The notes: generated by a model not told the origin, from the letters alone. A DNA stretch of 64,000 nt from Pseudorasbora parva (GCF_024679245.1 NC_090188.1:40573492-40637491); one strand, 5' to 3'; shown: positions 24,588-35,832, counted from the first letter of the stretch. Numbers and translations: made by a program.

Positions 24588-25475
24588 AAATGTACAATTG
24601 CTCGACAAAACCATGTGTTTTTCCTTCCTACAATATTAAATGTGTTGAGAAAACATTGCCCTTTTGCACTGCCCTGCAGGAACTTCTAAAGAGCCTCTCT
24701 TGCAAATATCAATCAGCCCAATTACCAAATTGGATTGTTTCAAAGATGGCCCCATTTAGGATTGGAATGACTTGCTGTACCTTACTGTCTGAAGTGCCAT
24801 TAAAGGAACACCCAAATGTGAATGAGTGTGGTGCAATTACTACTGCGTACATTTAATCATCTCCAACAGAGGTTCAACTGAACCTCAGATATGTTTTATG
24901 AGCGCACACCACAGTCCATCGTCACTGACAAAACAGGGAGTTTAGTCTATAATCCTCATTATTCTCAAGCTGTGAGAATATACCATCAGAGCCAGCTGGG
25001 ATAGTAGATTAAGAGCCTCTAGCTCTGATGCATCTCATTATGGCAGCCAGATTTCTTTAGTAGTAATTAAGAATTAACTATTTAGTTTCCTTCTGCATTC
25101 ATACAGGAAAATTAATTTACAATGAACATAAATGAAGGGGCAAATTGCAAGTGCTGGTCTATTTGAAATCATGAAGGTATTTACCTGATTGCGGATAGGT
25201 CTACTGTTACCACTGTTTTGTACACAGTGGTGGTGAATTCGAGAGGCCATGATTACTGTGACCCATCAAAGGACTATGTTTATGATATCATAATTTTGGA
25301 TTATTCATACTAAAAATAATTAGGCCTTTTTTTAAAAACTTCCCATACAGTGGTAATAAGAATTTGCTTGTCGAATTTCATTCTACTTGTATTCTATGTT
25401 GTGTCTGCTCTGCATACTGTTTGCTACTATAGTTCAAATTCAACTCAAATGCAGGAACTGAAAGAATTTAAAATA
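24588..25475. other. No gene seen
   Basis: Non-coding DNA before the gypsy remnant. The 88-codon frame at 24590-24856 has no recognisable domain and is low-confidence. Confidence 0.45.
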
Positions 25476-26029
25476 TCATTCTCAATTAAATTCAACACTG
25501 TAAAGAATACCTATCCTTTGCTGTTGATGTCTTTAGCCTTCGAGAAGTTACAGGGAGCATCCATATTCACAAAACTGGATGTACGCAATGGTTATCATTT
25601 GGTGCGCATCAGGAAGGGGGATGAGTGGAAGACTGCGTTTAATACCCCCACTTTGAATACTTGGTCAACTCTCCCACAGTCTTCCAAGCACTAGTCAATG
25701 ATGTGCTGGGAGAAATGGTGGACCACTTCATTTATGTCTACCTGGACGACATATAGATTTTTTTCTTCTTCAATCCAGGAACATGTAAAGCATGTCAGAC
25801 TAATGCTCCAGAGGTAGCTAGAGAACTGGCTATTTGTCAAGGCGGAGAAATGCGTGTTTCACGCACAGTCAAAGCATCATCTCATCTGAGGGAATGTGCA
25901 CGGACCCTGACAAGTTTAAGGCTGTGATAGATTGGCCAAGCCCAGAATCCCAAAAGGCCCTACAGAGGTTTCTGGCATTCGCAATTTTTATCAGCATTTC
26001 ATTCTCAATTTCAGCCAGCAAGCCACGCC
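25476..26029 (+). pseudogene. Ty3/gypsy reverse transcriptase fragment (element 1, left part)
   Basis: The frame reads [20 protein letters not shown], then [13 protein letters not shown], then (in a shifted frame) [20 protein letters not shown] followed by LDDI with an immediate stop. This is the gypsy RT palm with the YLDD active site; the later part reaches DKFKAVIDWPSP, the RT-to-RNase H linker. Several frameshifts and stops make it non-functional. It stops abruptly at 26029 where a non-autonomous LTR element is inserted, and the rest continues at 28399-29650. Confidence 0.88.
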
Positions 26030-26391
26030 TGTCACATGCCTGTCCTGTCTTGTGTGGACATGTGGGTTTTGTCAGTATGGCCTTTGTGCTTCTGTCTTTG
26101 TCTGATCCCTCCCCCTTGTTATCTGATTAGTGTTGATTTCTCCCACCTGTTCCCTCTTGATTTTTTCCCCTTATAAGCTCCTTGTGTTTGTCAGTCTGTG
26201 TTGGATCCATGTGTATGTCTCGTCATCGTCTCCCGGTTCCCTGTGTGGTATGTTTTCAGTTCATGGTTTTTGATTATGTATTTTGCCCCCTCGTGGGTTT
26301 TGTTTTGTATTTATGTTTTATTTTGTTAATAAATGATCACTTCTTCCTGCACTTGTGTCCTAGCCCCTTTTCCCTTGTCTGTGACGTGACA
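26030..26391 (+). repeat. 5' LTR
   Basis: 362 bp, TGTCAC to GTGACA. Contains CCTTATAAGCTCC as a TATA-like box and AATAAATGATC as a polyadenylation signal. It differs from the 3' LTR at six substitutions and no indels. Confidence 0.93.
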
Positions 26392-26515
26392 GAAAGATCC
26401 AACCCTGTCTAGTACTCTGCAGAGGAAGGACTCTATTCTAGAACCTCTCAACACCTGTCCTCAGTTTGAGAGGATTTTACGTTTTAGAGTTCTGCAATTA
26501 CTTCGCCAGGAGGGA

Positions 26516-28036
26516 ATGGATATTAGAAGGTTTGCCCTGAGATTTTGCAAGACTGCAGAAGGTCTTACACTTGGCGACACAGCGCTTAAGGACCTTTTTA
26601 ACTATGCTCTGGACAAACCGTTTGAGTGGGAGGTGATGAGAGCCCTGGATTCTAGGTCTTTTAAGGAGGCGGTGGATTATTTTGCTTGCCAGGTGGCTAG
26701 AGAGACGGCAGAGGTCCCTGCGCCTGTGGTTCCTGCGCTGGTGGTCCCTAAACGAAGGAGGAAGCGTAAGACTCCCTCTGTCCCGAGTCCGGTGGTCCCA
26801 GTGCTGGTGGTCCCTGCTCCGGTGGTCCCGATACCGGTGGTCCCAGAGCCGGTGGATCGTCTTCCGGTGGTCCCTATTCCGGTGGATCGTGTTCCGGTGG
26901 TCCCGATTCCGGTGGATCGTACTCCGGTGGTCCCAGTACCGGCGGATCGTGTTCCAGTGGTCCTGAAACGGAGGAGGAGAAGGAAGTCTCCCTCCGTGCC
27001 TGTTCCGGTGGTCCCAGTTCCAGTGGTCCCTGTGTCGGTGGTCCCACTGCCGGCGGATCGTGTTCCAGTGGTCCCACTGCCGGCGGATCGTGTTCCGGTG
27101 GTCCCAATGCTGGCGGATCGTATTCCGGTGGTCCCAGTGCCGGCGGATCGTGTTCCGGTGGTCCCAATGCTGGCGGATCGTGTTCCGGTGGTCCCTGTGC
27201 CGGTGGATCGTGTTCTGGTGGTCCCAGTGCCGGTGGATCGTGTTCCGGTGGTCCCAGTGCCGGTGGATCGTAATCCGGTGGTCCCAGTGCCGGTGGATCG
27301 TGTTCCGGTGGTCCCAGTGCCGGTGGATTGTGTTCCGGTGGTCCCTGTGCCGGTGGATCGTGTTCCGGTGGTCCCTGTGCCGGTGGATCGTGTTCCGGTG
27401 GTCCCTGTGCCGGTGGATCGTGTTCCGGTGGTCCCTGTGCCGGTGGATTGTGTTCCGGTGGTCCCTGTGCCGGTGGATCGTGTTCCGGTGGTCCCTGTGC
27501 CGGTGGATTGTGTTCCGGTGGTCCCTGTGCCGGTGGATCGTGTTACGGTGGTCCTTGTGCCGGTGGATCGTGTTCCGGTGGTCCCTTTGCCGGTGGATCA
27601 TGTTTCAGTGGACCCTGCTCTGCCCGCGCCGACCCGGCGCCCTGCTCTGCCCGCGCCGACCCGGCGCCCTGCTCTGACCGCGCCTCCCAGGCGTCCAGCT
27701 CTCACCGCGCCTCCCAGGCGTCCAGCTCTGCCTGCGCCACTGAGGCACCCTGCGCTGCCTGCGCCGCTGAGACGTCCTGCTCGGCCCGCGCCGCTGAGGC
27801 GTCCTGCTCTCCGTGCGCCGCTGAGGCGTCCTGCTCTGACCGCGCCTCCCTGGGCGCCTGAAATCTGTGGGCCACCATGGCCTCCTGAAAATTTTGTTTT
27901 CCCCATTCCCTCCTTGTTGACCCTTCCCTTGTTTGTTCCTTCCTTCTCTGTTTCCCCTGTTCCTCCCGTCCCGCCCTGGTCTGTCCCGCCCGTCCCTAGT
28001 GGAGCGTCTGGTAGCCGCTCCTTAAGGAGGGGGTAA
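26516..28036 (+). CDS. Gag-like protein with Pro/Val coding minisatellite
   Basis: 506 codons from the ATG. The frame is in fact open from the edge of the 5' LTR, 42 codons further upstream without another ATG, to a TAA at 28034-28036 that directly touches the 3' LTR. Residues 1-65 are a helical gag-like region (RRFALRFCKTAEGL, then LKDLFNYALDKPF). Residues about 70-365 are mostly 10-residue PVVPVPVDRV units, interrupted twice by a basic KRRRKRKTPSV-type block. Residues about 366-455 are PALPAPLRRP-type units, and the tail is Pro-rich. The protein is probably an RNA-binding or capsid-type product of the LTR element and not a host gene. Intactness fits its youth; translation is unproven. Confidence 0.6.
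   Translation: MDIRRFALRFCKTAEGLTLGDTALKDLFNYALDKPFEWEVMRALDSRSFKEAVDYFACQVARETAEVPAPVVPALVVPKRRRKRKTPSVPSPVVPVLVVPAPVVPIPVVPEPVDRLPVVPIPVDRVPVVPIPVDRTPVVPVPADRVPVVLKRRRRRKSPSVPVPVVPVPVVPVSVVPLPADRVPVVPLPADRVPVVPMLADRIPVVPVPADRVPVVPMLADRVPVVPVPVDRVLVVPVPVDRVPVVPVPVDRNPVVPVPVDRVPVVPVPVDCVPVVPVPVDRVPVVPVPVDRVPVVPVPVDRVPVVPVPVDCVPVVPVPVDRVPVVPVPVDCVPVVPVPVDRVTVVLVPVDRVPVVPLPVDHVSVDPALPAPTRRPALPAPTRRPALTAPPRRPALTAPPRRPALPAPLRHPALPAPLRRPARPAPLRRPALRAPLRRPALTAPPWAPEICGPPWPPENFVFPIPSLLTLPLFVPSFSVSPVPPVPPWSVPPVPSGASGSRSLRRG
26790..27606. repeat. 30-bp coding minisatellite, about 26 units
   Basis: The 30-bp unit CCGGTGGTCCCAGTGCCGGT plus GGATCGTGTT is a multiple of three, so the Pro-Val frame is kept. 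Two other plus frames and the minus strand also stay open over long distances, giving spurious long frames. A larger duplication of about 215 bp (blocks starting near 26751 and 26966) includes the basic interruptions. 27607-27846 follows with a second, GC-rich 30-bp unit, about 8 copies. Confidence 0.95.
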
Positions 28037-28398
28037 TGTCACATGCCTGTCCTGTCTTGTGTGCACATGTGGGTTTTGTCAGTATGGCCTTTGTGCTTCT
28101 GTCTTTGTCTGATCCCTCCCCCTTGTTATCTGATTAGTGTTGATTTCTCCCACCTGTTCCCTCTTGATTTTTTCCCCTTATAAGCTCCTTGTGTTTGTCA
28201 GTATGTGTTGGATCCATGTGTATGTCTCGTCATCGTCTCCTGGTTCCCTGTGTGGTATGTTTTCAGTTCATGTTTTTTGATTATGTATTTTGCCCCCTCG
28301 TGGGTTTTGTTTTGTATTTATGTTTTATTTTGTTAATAAATGATCACTTCTTCCTGCACTTGAGTCCTCGCCCCTTTTCCCTTGTCTGTGACGTGACA
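28037..28398 (+). repeat. 3' LTR
   Basis: 362-bp direct copy of 26030-26391, starting one base after the stop codon of the internal frame. It is followed by AAGCC, the probable target duplication. Confidence 0.93.
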
Positions 28399-29650
28399 AA
28401 GCCTCTGAAGGCTTTGACCTCTCCCTGAACAGTGTTCAGGTGGTCTGGGGCAGCCGAGACTGCATTAATCAACCTCAACAGCCCCTTTATTTCGGCTCCC
28501 ATTCTCATCACCCCTGATCCTTTACGTCAGTTTGTGGTAGAAGTGGGAGTAGGAGCAGTTCTATTCCAGTGCTCTTCCTAAGATGCATCCGTGTGCGTTT
28601 TTTTTCTCATTGCCTATCGTCATCTGAATGCAATTATAACATTGGTAATAGGGAGTTGTTGGCAGATCAAACTTGCATTGCATGAGTGGCATCATTGGCT
28701 AGAAGGGTCGGGGGTTCCTTTTACGTGTGGACAGATCATAAGAATCTGGAGTAGATCAGATCTGCCAAAAGACTCCAGGCTGGCTCGGTGGTCCCTTTTT
28801 GACTTTTCTCTTTCGTACCGCCCAGGATCTAAAAACATCAAACCCCATGCTTTATTGCACGTTTTTGACTGCTCTGAACACCCATCTACTCCCGAGTGCA
28901 TTTTACCAGAGAGACATAGAGTTTCCACACTCTCATGGGAGGTCGAATCGAAGATTAAATCAGCCTTAGAAGGGGTTACGCCTTTACCCGGTGGACCACC
29001 GAATCAATTATTTGTTCCGGAGGGAGTTCATTCTGACTTTGTTCAATGGGGGCACTGCTCCAATGTTGCTTGTCATCCAGGGGTTAATAGAACCAAGTAT
29101 TTGGTTAAGCAACGATTCTGGTGGCCCGGTATGGCTCGTGACATCTGAGATTTTGTTTTGGCTTGTTCAGTTTGTGCTATGGGTAAGACACCTAACCGCC
29201 CTCCCGATGGGCTCCTTCAACTGCTGTCTGTCCCTTCAAGACCCTGGTCCCACATCGCGGAAGATTTTATCAAAGGCACGGGTCTTTTGCCATTTGAGTG
29301 TAATTTAGGGTACCAGCCACCTATCTTTCCCAGTCTGGAATCCGAAGTCACGATCCCCTCTGAGCAAGCCTTCGTGCAGAGGTGTCGTGACACATGGAGC
29401 AGACGCACCAAGGCCCAAGCCGATCGCCACCAGTCTAAGCCTCCTGTTTACGTCATGGGTCAAAAAGTGTGGCTTTCTTCTAAGAACATTCCTCTCTGCT
29501 CCGTGAGTAACAAACTAGCACCGGAATTCATTGGCCCATTTACTGTGACTAAGATTCTTAGCCAGTGGTAGTCCGCCTCAAACTACCTCCCACGCACGAG
29601 GATTCACCCCGTGTTTCATGTCTCCAAATTAAAACCTGTTTTTCATGCTC
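28399..29650 (+). pseudogene. Ty3/gypsy RNase H-integrase fragment (element 1, right part)
   Basis: Continues the pol gene broken at 26029. KPLKALTSP and [16 protein letters not shown] belong to the RNase H start; ARWSLF-FSLSYRPGSKN marks the RNase H end. HPGVNRTKYLVKQRFWWPGM followed by CSVC is the integrase zinc-binding domain. The catalytic core is mostly missing: RPWSHIAEDFI jumps directly to GLLPFECNLGYQPP (about 29275-29290). The C-terminal part reaches the WLSSKNIP and FIGPFTVTKI blocks and IHPVFHVSKLKPVF. Many stops and frameshifts; dead. Confidence 0.88.
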
Positions 29651-29659
29651 ATATTTCCA

Positions 29660-30020
29660 GCTTTCCAACTGTTTTCCAAGATGGCGCTTGTCTGTAAACG
29701 TGTTATCTACTGTCTGTATAAAGTATCTTCTTATTAAACTGTTTGTACACATACAAAGTTCTCAATGCTTCAGTTTGCATGTAGGGACCCTCATTATGCT
29801 ACCGTGTTAGTGTGAGGCTATTTTGAGCCTTGCTAGTCGTATTAACTAGCAATTTAATTTACTTATACTATGCCCCATATACTAGCACTATAAGCTTTTT
29901 AGAGATAAAACTCTTTACATTCGATTTTCATGAACATGCATCCCAGAGAATGATCTACTCGGTAACCATCTGTTAATTACCCCTAGGGTCATTTCTCACC
30001 GGAGTTGTCCTGTAAAAGTA
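29660..30020. repeat. Repeat shared with arms at 47013-47245 and 47705-47965
   Basis: From TTTTCCAAGATGG through AAGTATCTTCTTATTAA to CTAGGGTCATTTCTCACCGG this block aligns to 47645-47995 in the same orientation and to 47013-47245 inverted. It is part of a DNA element of which only one arm remains here. Confidence 0.8.
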
Positions 30021-30052
30021 GGGGAGAGTGGCACAACCTCAGTTTGAGGTTG

Positions 30053-30310
30053 AGGGCGGCAGTGGCTCAGTTGTTCGTGTAGGTTGTCTACAAACCAGAA
30101 GGTTGGTGGTTCAATCCCCGGTTCCACCTGACCAAGTGTCGAAGTGTCCATGAGCAAGACACCTAACCCCAGCTGCTCCCGACGAGCTGGATGGCGCCTT
30201 ACATGACTGACATCGCCGTCTGTGTATGAATGGGTGAATGTGAGGCAAAATGTAAAGCGCTTTGGATAAAAGCGCTATATAAATGCAGTCCATTATAAAT
30301 GCAATCCATT
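30053..30310 (+). mobile_element. tRNA-derived SINE
   Basis: The head has an A-box-like GTGGCTCAGTTG (near 30060) and a B box GGTTGGTGGTTCAATCC (near 30100), the internal RNA polymerase III promoter. The middle has a conserved core with GAGCAAGACACCTAACCCC, and the tail GCGCTATATAAATGCAGTCC is a LINE-like 3' end. About 258 bp, typical of cyprinid tRNA SINEs; I do not assign a specific family name. Confidence 0.88.
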
Positions 30311-30440
30311 TCCACTTGTGGTTTAAAGTATTTATTTTTTCCCACATTGATTTCCCACATGTCTAGTACAACTATGTGCTTTTTTTTCATTAATACATTG
30401 TATTTGTCTGGCTATCACCAGACGAAGCTCAATTTAAGAT

Positions 30441-30835
30441 TAAACATTGGTCTGGGGAGTCTGCTCTGTATTTTCTACTACACAAGAGGTGTGATAAACC
30501 AGCATTATTCAAATAGCTCTGTATACAACTGGATAGTCCTTCAACCAATCAGACAACAAAAGACACGATAAACAAGCATAATTAAAATGAGTTGTATGCA
30601 ATTGGATAGTCTTTCAACCTATCAGACCACAAAAGGAGTGATCAAAATGACCCATCGCTTCTCTATCCGTCATCGTGTTAAACCAGCCAATAGCGTGCCA
30701 CGTGGATAATCCAGTCTGTGATTGGTTCCTGCAAAAGTGTAACAGAAGCAGTAGAAATTAATGTACAGATTTCCAGAATGAGTTGCAGGGCAAAATCAAA
30801 TCACCCGCAGATCAGACTGGGTTTACTCAGTCTAA
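30441..30835. repeat. Dispersed repeat family A, copy 2
   Basis: Aligns to 5520-5835 from ATTGGTCTGGGGAGTC to the TGGGTTTACTCAGTCTA end; this copy has an extra internal duplication of the segment around CAATCAGAC-ACAAAA and is longer by about 80 bp. Confidence 0.7.
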
Positions 30836-31518
30836 CATTTTATACTTTTTTTCTTGATTTCCCCCGAAATAATTAAAGTGAAATGTGACAACATGCCCCA
30901 TAGGTGAGTTAAACAACAGCTTAAAATGTTACCTGATATAATAAAAAAAAGACAAAAGACAACCCTAATTTTTTTCCTCCATAAAATACAATTATTAACT
31001 TTTTAAAATAAAATAAGGGCATTTTTTAATTATTAAAAATATACAATTTGTTTTATTTGACAACAAAAACATGGCTAAATACAGCTTTTAAACCATTACT
31101 ACTAGCCCCGTGTTAGGATGTGCCCTGCGCTCCCCTACTACTGTGAACTTTTATGGGTAAATAAGGTATATCCCTTCCAGATTTCCATCAGATGCTTAAC
31201 CTGATGTGCTCACATATACTGTCCTAAGACAAAACCTGCCTTTTGAATGCTATTGACAGAACATTTTCTCAACAAGACATTTTACCATCATGCTTTGTCT
31301 TTGATAATCCTTCCACTTTCCTGTCTTGGCAATGTGACGTTTATCAAGTCGCAGCTTTCTCTCAATCCTGTCTCCGTTCTGTCAGCAGGCATTACAGCTG
31401 ACTGAATTGACTAGGGACAAATAGCAGCAAAAAAAAAAGCCAGACCTGTCAAACAAATCCATTACTACAGAGGCTAAACCATATGGAGTCAGTCAGAATG
31501 AGAGACACCAACTTTTTT
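30836..31518. other. No gene seen
   Basis: AT-rich intergenic DNA with no domain, repeat pair or element end recognised. Confidence 0.5.
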
Positions 31519-31522
31519 TTAA

Positions 31523-32566
31523 AGGGTCATGAAACCCAGAACCAATTTTTCTGAGAATTGAAAAGAAGTATGTGTGTTGAACATCATGGAAGATAATGTT
31601 ACCATTGGTTAGTTTTAAATGTGCAAGACATTTTTTTAATTTTAAACCTTTTTGCTCTATTTTCAATTTCCTGGTTTATATTCGTCTTCATGTCAACGTT
31701 ATAGGTTGTGACGTTTTCTCTTGCTATAGTACGGCAATGGCTCATCTATGTCTCATAATTATTCATGAGACTGTGTGTCTTTATCCTATGAGAAGATGTG
31801 TTGCTTAATTCATGACAGCACACGCTTAATTATTCATGACAGCACCTGTTGATAGGTATTTTCAATCCTTCAAACAGTGAGAGATGCATTATAGCTGGGG
31901 TAAGTGCTTTCTGATAACCGTTGTTGATATTTCAAATCACCAAAACAAACACGCCCTTATTTTGATAGTTCCACCCCACATATAGGTAACACAGGCAAAA
32001 TATATGTTGAAATCTGTGTTAATATGGTAATCCAGGTCGAATGTTCATTGAAAACACAAACAGAGTTCTCATGAACAACACGCTGGCATGACCACGTCAG
32101 TCAACTAACGAACATATCACAATTATGACAAGATTAGAGAGTTATATAGATAATGAAAAGAGGAAACAAACATATATTAGGAGTATAGTATCTTAGCTCC
32201 ATATGGTGTAGAAATGAACAAGTCTTTATCATCGCTGAAGTGAGCGACGATACGATCGCAAATGGACAAACAAGAGAACATGACACATGAGCATATTCAA
32301 GCAAAAGCCAGCATATATTAGTTCTGTGAAACAAAACCAAACTAATGTTACTCACCTATCGAGACGAAATAAAGCAACCTCGGCGTCCGATTGCAGACCT
32401 GTGTGCTCCTAATGAGAGCAAAATAAAAGTGTCTGAATCAGAAGCCGTTGATGTGCTGTCAGTTTCCCCTCGTCCCCCTCCACGCCGCCGCTAAACCAGG
32501 CCCACTTTTATAGCATTTTTCTGTGGCGAGAACTAACTGCTGCTGAAACGGGGGTATCACGACCCT
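31523..32566 (-). mobile_element. TTAA-flanked DNA element with exon remnant
   Basis: The left end AGGGTCATGAAACCC follows TTAA (31519-31522), and the right end GGTATCACGACCCT precedes TTAA (32567-32570). The TIRs are imperfect (AGGGTCATGAAACCC against AGGGTCGTGATACCC). The 1,044-bp interior has no catalytic core but carries, on the minus strand near the right end, a mini-exon with the LQSDAEVALFRLDR motif. It is non-autonomous and probably of the same superfamily as 23040-24460. Confidence 0.75.
32356..32408 (-). pseudogene. Mini-exon with SDAEVALFRLDR motif
   Basis: On the minus strand a pyrimidine-rich tract and CTCATTAG acceptor (32409-32410) precede GAG, and the frame reads EHTGLQSDAEVALFRLD before TAG|GTGAG, a strong donor at 32355. 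The 53-nt exon keeps only the last part of the motif seen at 712-1481 and 23380-23574. Either an exon end was kept after internal deletion or a new acceptor arose. Confidence 0.45.
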
Positions 32567-32570
32567 TTAA

Positions 32571-33743
32571 AAGGTCACCTGAGTTATTTTGCTTTGACTG
32601 GGTCCCCTAATGGTCCATTTTAAAATGAACCAATTAACCCAATAGATTACATTCAACCTAGCAGACCCTTTATCATTATCAATGGTCTAACAAAATAAAA
32701 ACATATTTATCTTACTTGAACTTATAATAGGCAGCTTACATGCAGTCATGTAAATGATGACCTTAGATGTTGCATTAAAGATTGAAGAATATTTTGGTAA
32801 ACTAATTACAGTGTTTTTATCCACCATGCTAAATTCTGTGTCTTGCTTCAAATGTAATGCTGGGCTTAATGGCAATGTTGTGCATTAATGCTTCAGTCAA
32901 GAATGCATTCATTCATTTGGCTCCTATTAATCAAGCTTAATTATAGCCATTAAATGAATCAGATGAGCTGCTACAGTCAAGGTCACTGAGGGTTGTATGC
33001 AGAAGGCTTAAGTGCACTTTGGAGAACAAATGGTTAGTTTTTCATTAGTTTTTTAAAAGCTAAAGGCTACATTTGTCAAGACAAGTATGAGTAATACATC
33101 ACACTGGGTCCTTAGAGCACTTCAAACCTAATGGAGAGAAATAATTATTAAATTCAAGTATTTATTAAATACAATAAAATAATCTGAAATGTTAAACAAA
33201 AACACAACTAAAAAACTTTCTATATGGGAATCTTCATAACAAACTTTGTGGCAGCAATGCATGCTAAATTAAGTTGAAAAAATATGTATTGTTCATATTT
33301 TAATGGCTGTTTAATGGCTAAACTATTGTTTGTTACAACTTGTTACTGCCTTGATTATTGATTTATTATTATTATTGATTTTTTGATTATTTATTATTTG
33401 TTAAATCCTTATTTTTTAAATAACCAATCATTTAGAATGATCTTCTTTTTTTAATATTACTTGCTCTTCAAATTATATTATTTTTTCAATGACGTTCAAC
33501 AATTACCACCCACTTTTTCACCATTATTTTTCTAGAACTATTTTTCCATTTTCTTCAAAGGCCGGTCAGCTCTGACAAGACTTTCTGCCATGGAGCTGTG
33601 TGCAAATAAATCCAAACAGAGAGTGTGACACAGACTGGACTATCAATAATAACTTCACAACACACAGAGGAGAACACAAAGCTGATCACTGTTAACAATC
33701 ACTAAACTGAAGAAACTTAAATACACAGAGAATTCAATCAACA
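32571..33743. other. No gene seen; AT-rich
   Basis: AT-rich intergenic DNA with short ATT-rich runs near 33360-33400. Confidence 0.5.
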
Positions 33744-34224
33744 GAACAAGGAACAGGTGCAAAACAAATGAGAAACTGTGGTAACAAACAATGAACTATA
33801 GGGCTGTGTCCGAAATCGACCCCTATACTCTTAAATCGGGCATCATTTGAGGGGACAGCCATTTGTAGTGGTGTCCAAAACCATAGTGTATATAAATAAA
33901 TGCACCCATTGAATCCCACAATGCACCACAACAATGAGTGTACAAGTGAATGAGGATAGGGGGCGATTTTAAACATCTGCCATCGTTTGGCCTTCCCTCG
34001 TGCTGTTCTAAAACTGTACAACTGTATTTCTTGTGTGGATCACACACACATATATGTGTCCATATGGAAGTCAGTGGTAACCAAAACTGTGTAGTTCCCC
34101 AAATTCTTCAAAATATCTTTGTTTTCAGCAGAAGAAAGTAAGTCATATGGGTTTTGAACAACATGAGGAGAACAAGGAACAGGTGCAAAACAAATGAGAA
34201 ACTATGGCAACAAACAATGAACTA
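33744..34224. repeat. Direct repeat of 55 bp, 426 bp apart
   Basis: GAACAAGGAACAGGTGCAAA begins at 33744 and again at 34170. The 55-bp copies differ at two sites, and similarity seems to continue weakly (GCTGTGTCCGA against GCGTGTCCGA). A partial tandem duplication or the flanks of an element beginning GGGCTGTGTCCGAAATCG are both possible. Confidence 0.75.
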
Positions 34225-35630
34225 GAGCGTGTCCGATGAGTAAAATATTGAGTAAATTATTAAAGATTTTTCGTGTGGGAGTTAATCATTTAAAGATGCA
34301 GATTTTTCATTAAGAATTATTAACAGCTGTGTTTCATTTGAAATATTTTTTGCAAATGCACATGAGATGAGGTCTAGAATATCTTGGAAAACACCCATCC
34401 AGGCTTTTGTAGTAATTGGTGTCAGTTGCTGGTGGAGTGTTTTGTGTCTTGATAGGTCTCTAACATTTTAATAAAATATTGTGTACATTTTGTGAATAGT
34501 TTAATAGCATGCAATCAAAGTTTTCCACAAGCTATTGTAAACAATTATGTATAGAACATGCAGTGTCACAAATACAAAACACCATCATGGTAACATATGA
34601 CACTACAATGCAATAAACAATAACAACATAAGGTGTAAAACATAAAGCAACATATTATATCAAGATGCACAAGATGTAATATAAATCTATGGTGTCCCCA
34701 GGATGTGTCTGCTAAGTTTCAGCTCAAAATACCCCCCAGATCCTTTATTATAGCTTGTCAAATTTGCCCCTATGTAGGTGTGAGCAAAAACGGGCTGTTT
34801 TTGTGACACTTTAAATGTAAATGAGCTCCTGCTCCCCGTGAATCTCACTCAGGTAAAATGTCAGACATAACCAGTTGTGGAGTGCAGCCTTATATGTTTG
34901 AGCGGGAATCGGACACAGATGGAGAGACTAAGGACGAGGTTGACACTTTTAGCCACGCCTGAGATGAGACTTTCCCCCCTCATATCCCCCCTGAGACGAG
35001 ATAATTATGCATTTTATACACAATTATCGTAATTTTGCGTCATCTGAGGAATTTTTTGCCAGAGGCTAAAGACTACAGCCAGTAGTCTGCATGTTTTCAA
35101 CTCACGCATGGGGGGTGGGATCGTACTCACAGAAGCCGGCGACTCCGGCATTCATAACGAGTGAACTTTTCAAATTAATTCCTACTAAAATGAAGCTTCC
35201 AAAGGCATGATCTGAAAATCCACCAGACGGAACAGGCACTGTGAATGTATGCCGCGGCCGTGCTTACCTCAGCTCTCGTGAAGAATGTAATCTGACTCCT
35301 GCTGCGTTTGTGCCATGACACTCGCTCGGCTCACTCACACTTTATTGAACAAACAAGTTCAGTTTTTATTTGTAGTGTCTATTCTCTAACTGAACTAAAT
35401 TATTTTAATATGAAAATCAAAATGACGATGGGGGCGGTGTCATGGTGGGCAAGTGATAACCAGTAGCGGTGGCTTTGGGAGTGGCCTGTTTTTAACTTCC
35501 CAGTCCACAACACAGTACCGGAACCAAAGATGTTATCGAGCATAACGTCACATCTTCCCCCAGGGGCGGAGCGGGGGGGTGGCTAATTGGGCTTAAGCCC
35601 CAAATGTTATGTCAAAACCCCCGAATCTTT
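34225..35630. other. Non-coding; contains a TTAA-family fragment
   Basis: 34650-34900 (GATGTAATATAAATCTATGG, then TTTCAGCTCAAAATACCCCC) resembles the arm of the element at 21769-24583. The remainder has no frame or structure I can assign. Confidence 0.45.
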
Positions 35631-35634
35631 TAGT

Positions 35635-35745
35635 AAAAAAAAAAAAAAAGGGGGGGGGGGGGTGGGGCGGGTGCTCGAGCACCTGCCTCTTTGCCCCTTG
35701 ATGCCCAAAGTGCCCTTTTTGTCAAGGCAAAAAAAAAAAAAAAAC

Positions 35746-35826
<81 letters not shown>
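35635..35826. repeat. Poly(A)/poly(G) run and (TA)n microsatellite
   Basis: About 15 A then about 13 G near 35636-35665, an A run near 35729-35744 and (TA)n at about 35749-35826. Length may be unreliable in any assembly. Confidence 0.95.

Positions 35827-35832
<6 letters not shown>

Larger units (their letters stand above)
26030..28398 (+). mobile_element. Young non-autonomous LTR retrotransposon nested in gypsy pol
   Basis: Two 362-bp direct repeats at 26030-26391 and 28037-28398 differ at 6 sites (about 98.3% identical) and start TGTCAC and end GTGACA. The flanks are ACGCC and AAGCC, a 5-bp target duplication with one mismatch. A purine-rich tract (AAGGAGGGGGTAA) abuts the 3' LTR; I could not match a primer-binding site to a known tRNA. 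The internal region has no protease, RT, RNase H or integrase, so replication must rely on another element in trans. High LTR identity indicates recent insertion, later than decay of the host gypsy copy. Confidence 0.93.

Noticed and set aside
26498..27601. 367-codon minus-strand frame rich in His/Arg/Asp repeats, and two extra plus frames
   Set aside because: Shadows of the 30-bp coding minisatellite; the plus frame at 26516 alone runs into gag-like non-repetitive sequence and ends at the LTR.
30053..30130. Possible tRNA gene because of A and B box motifs
   Set aside because: Sequence continues into a SINE core and tail; no cloverleaf expected.
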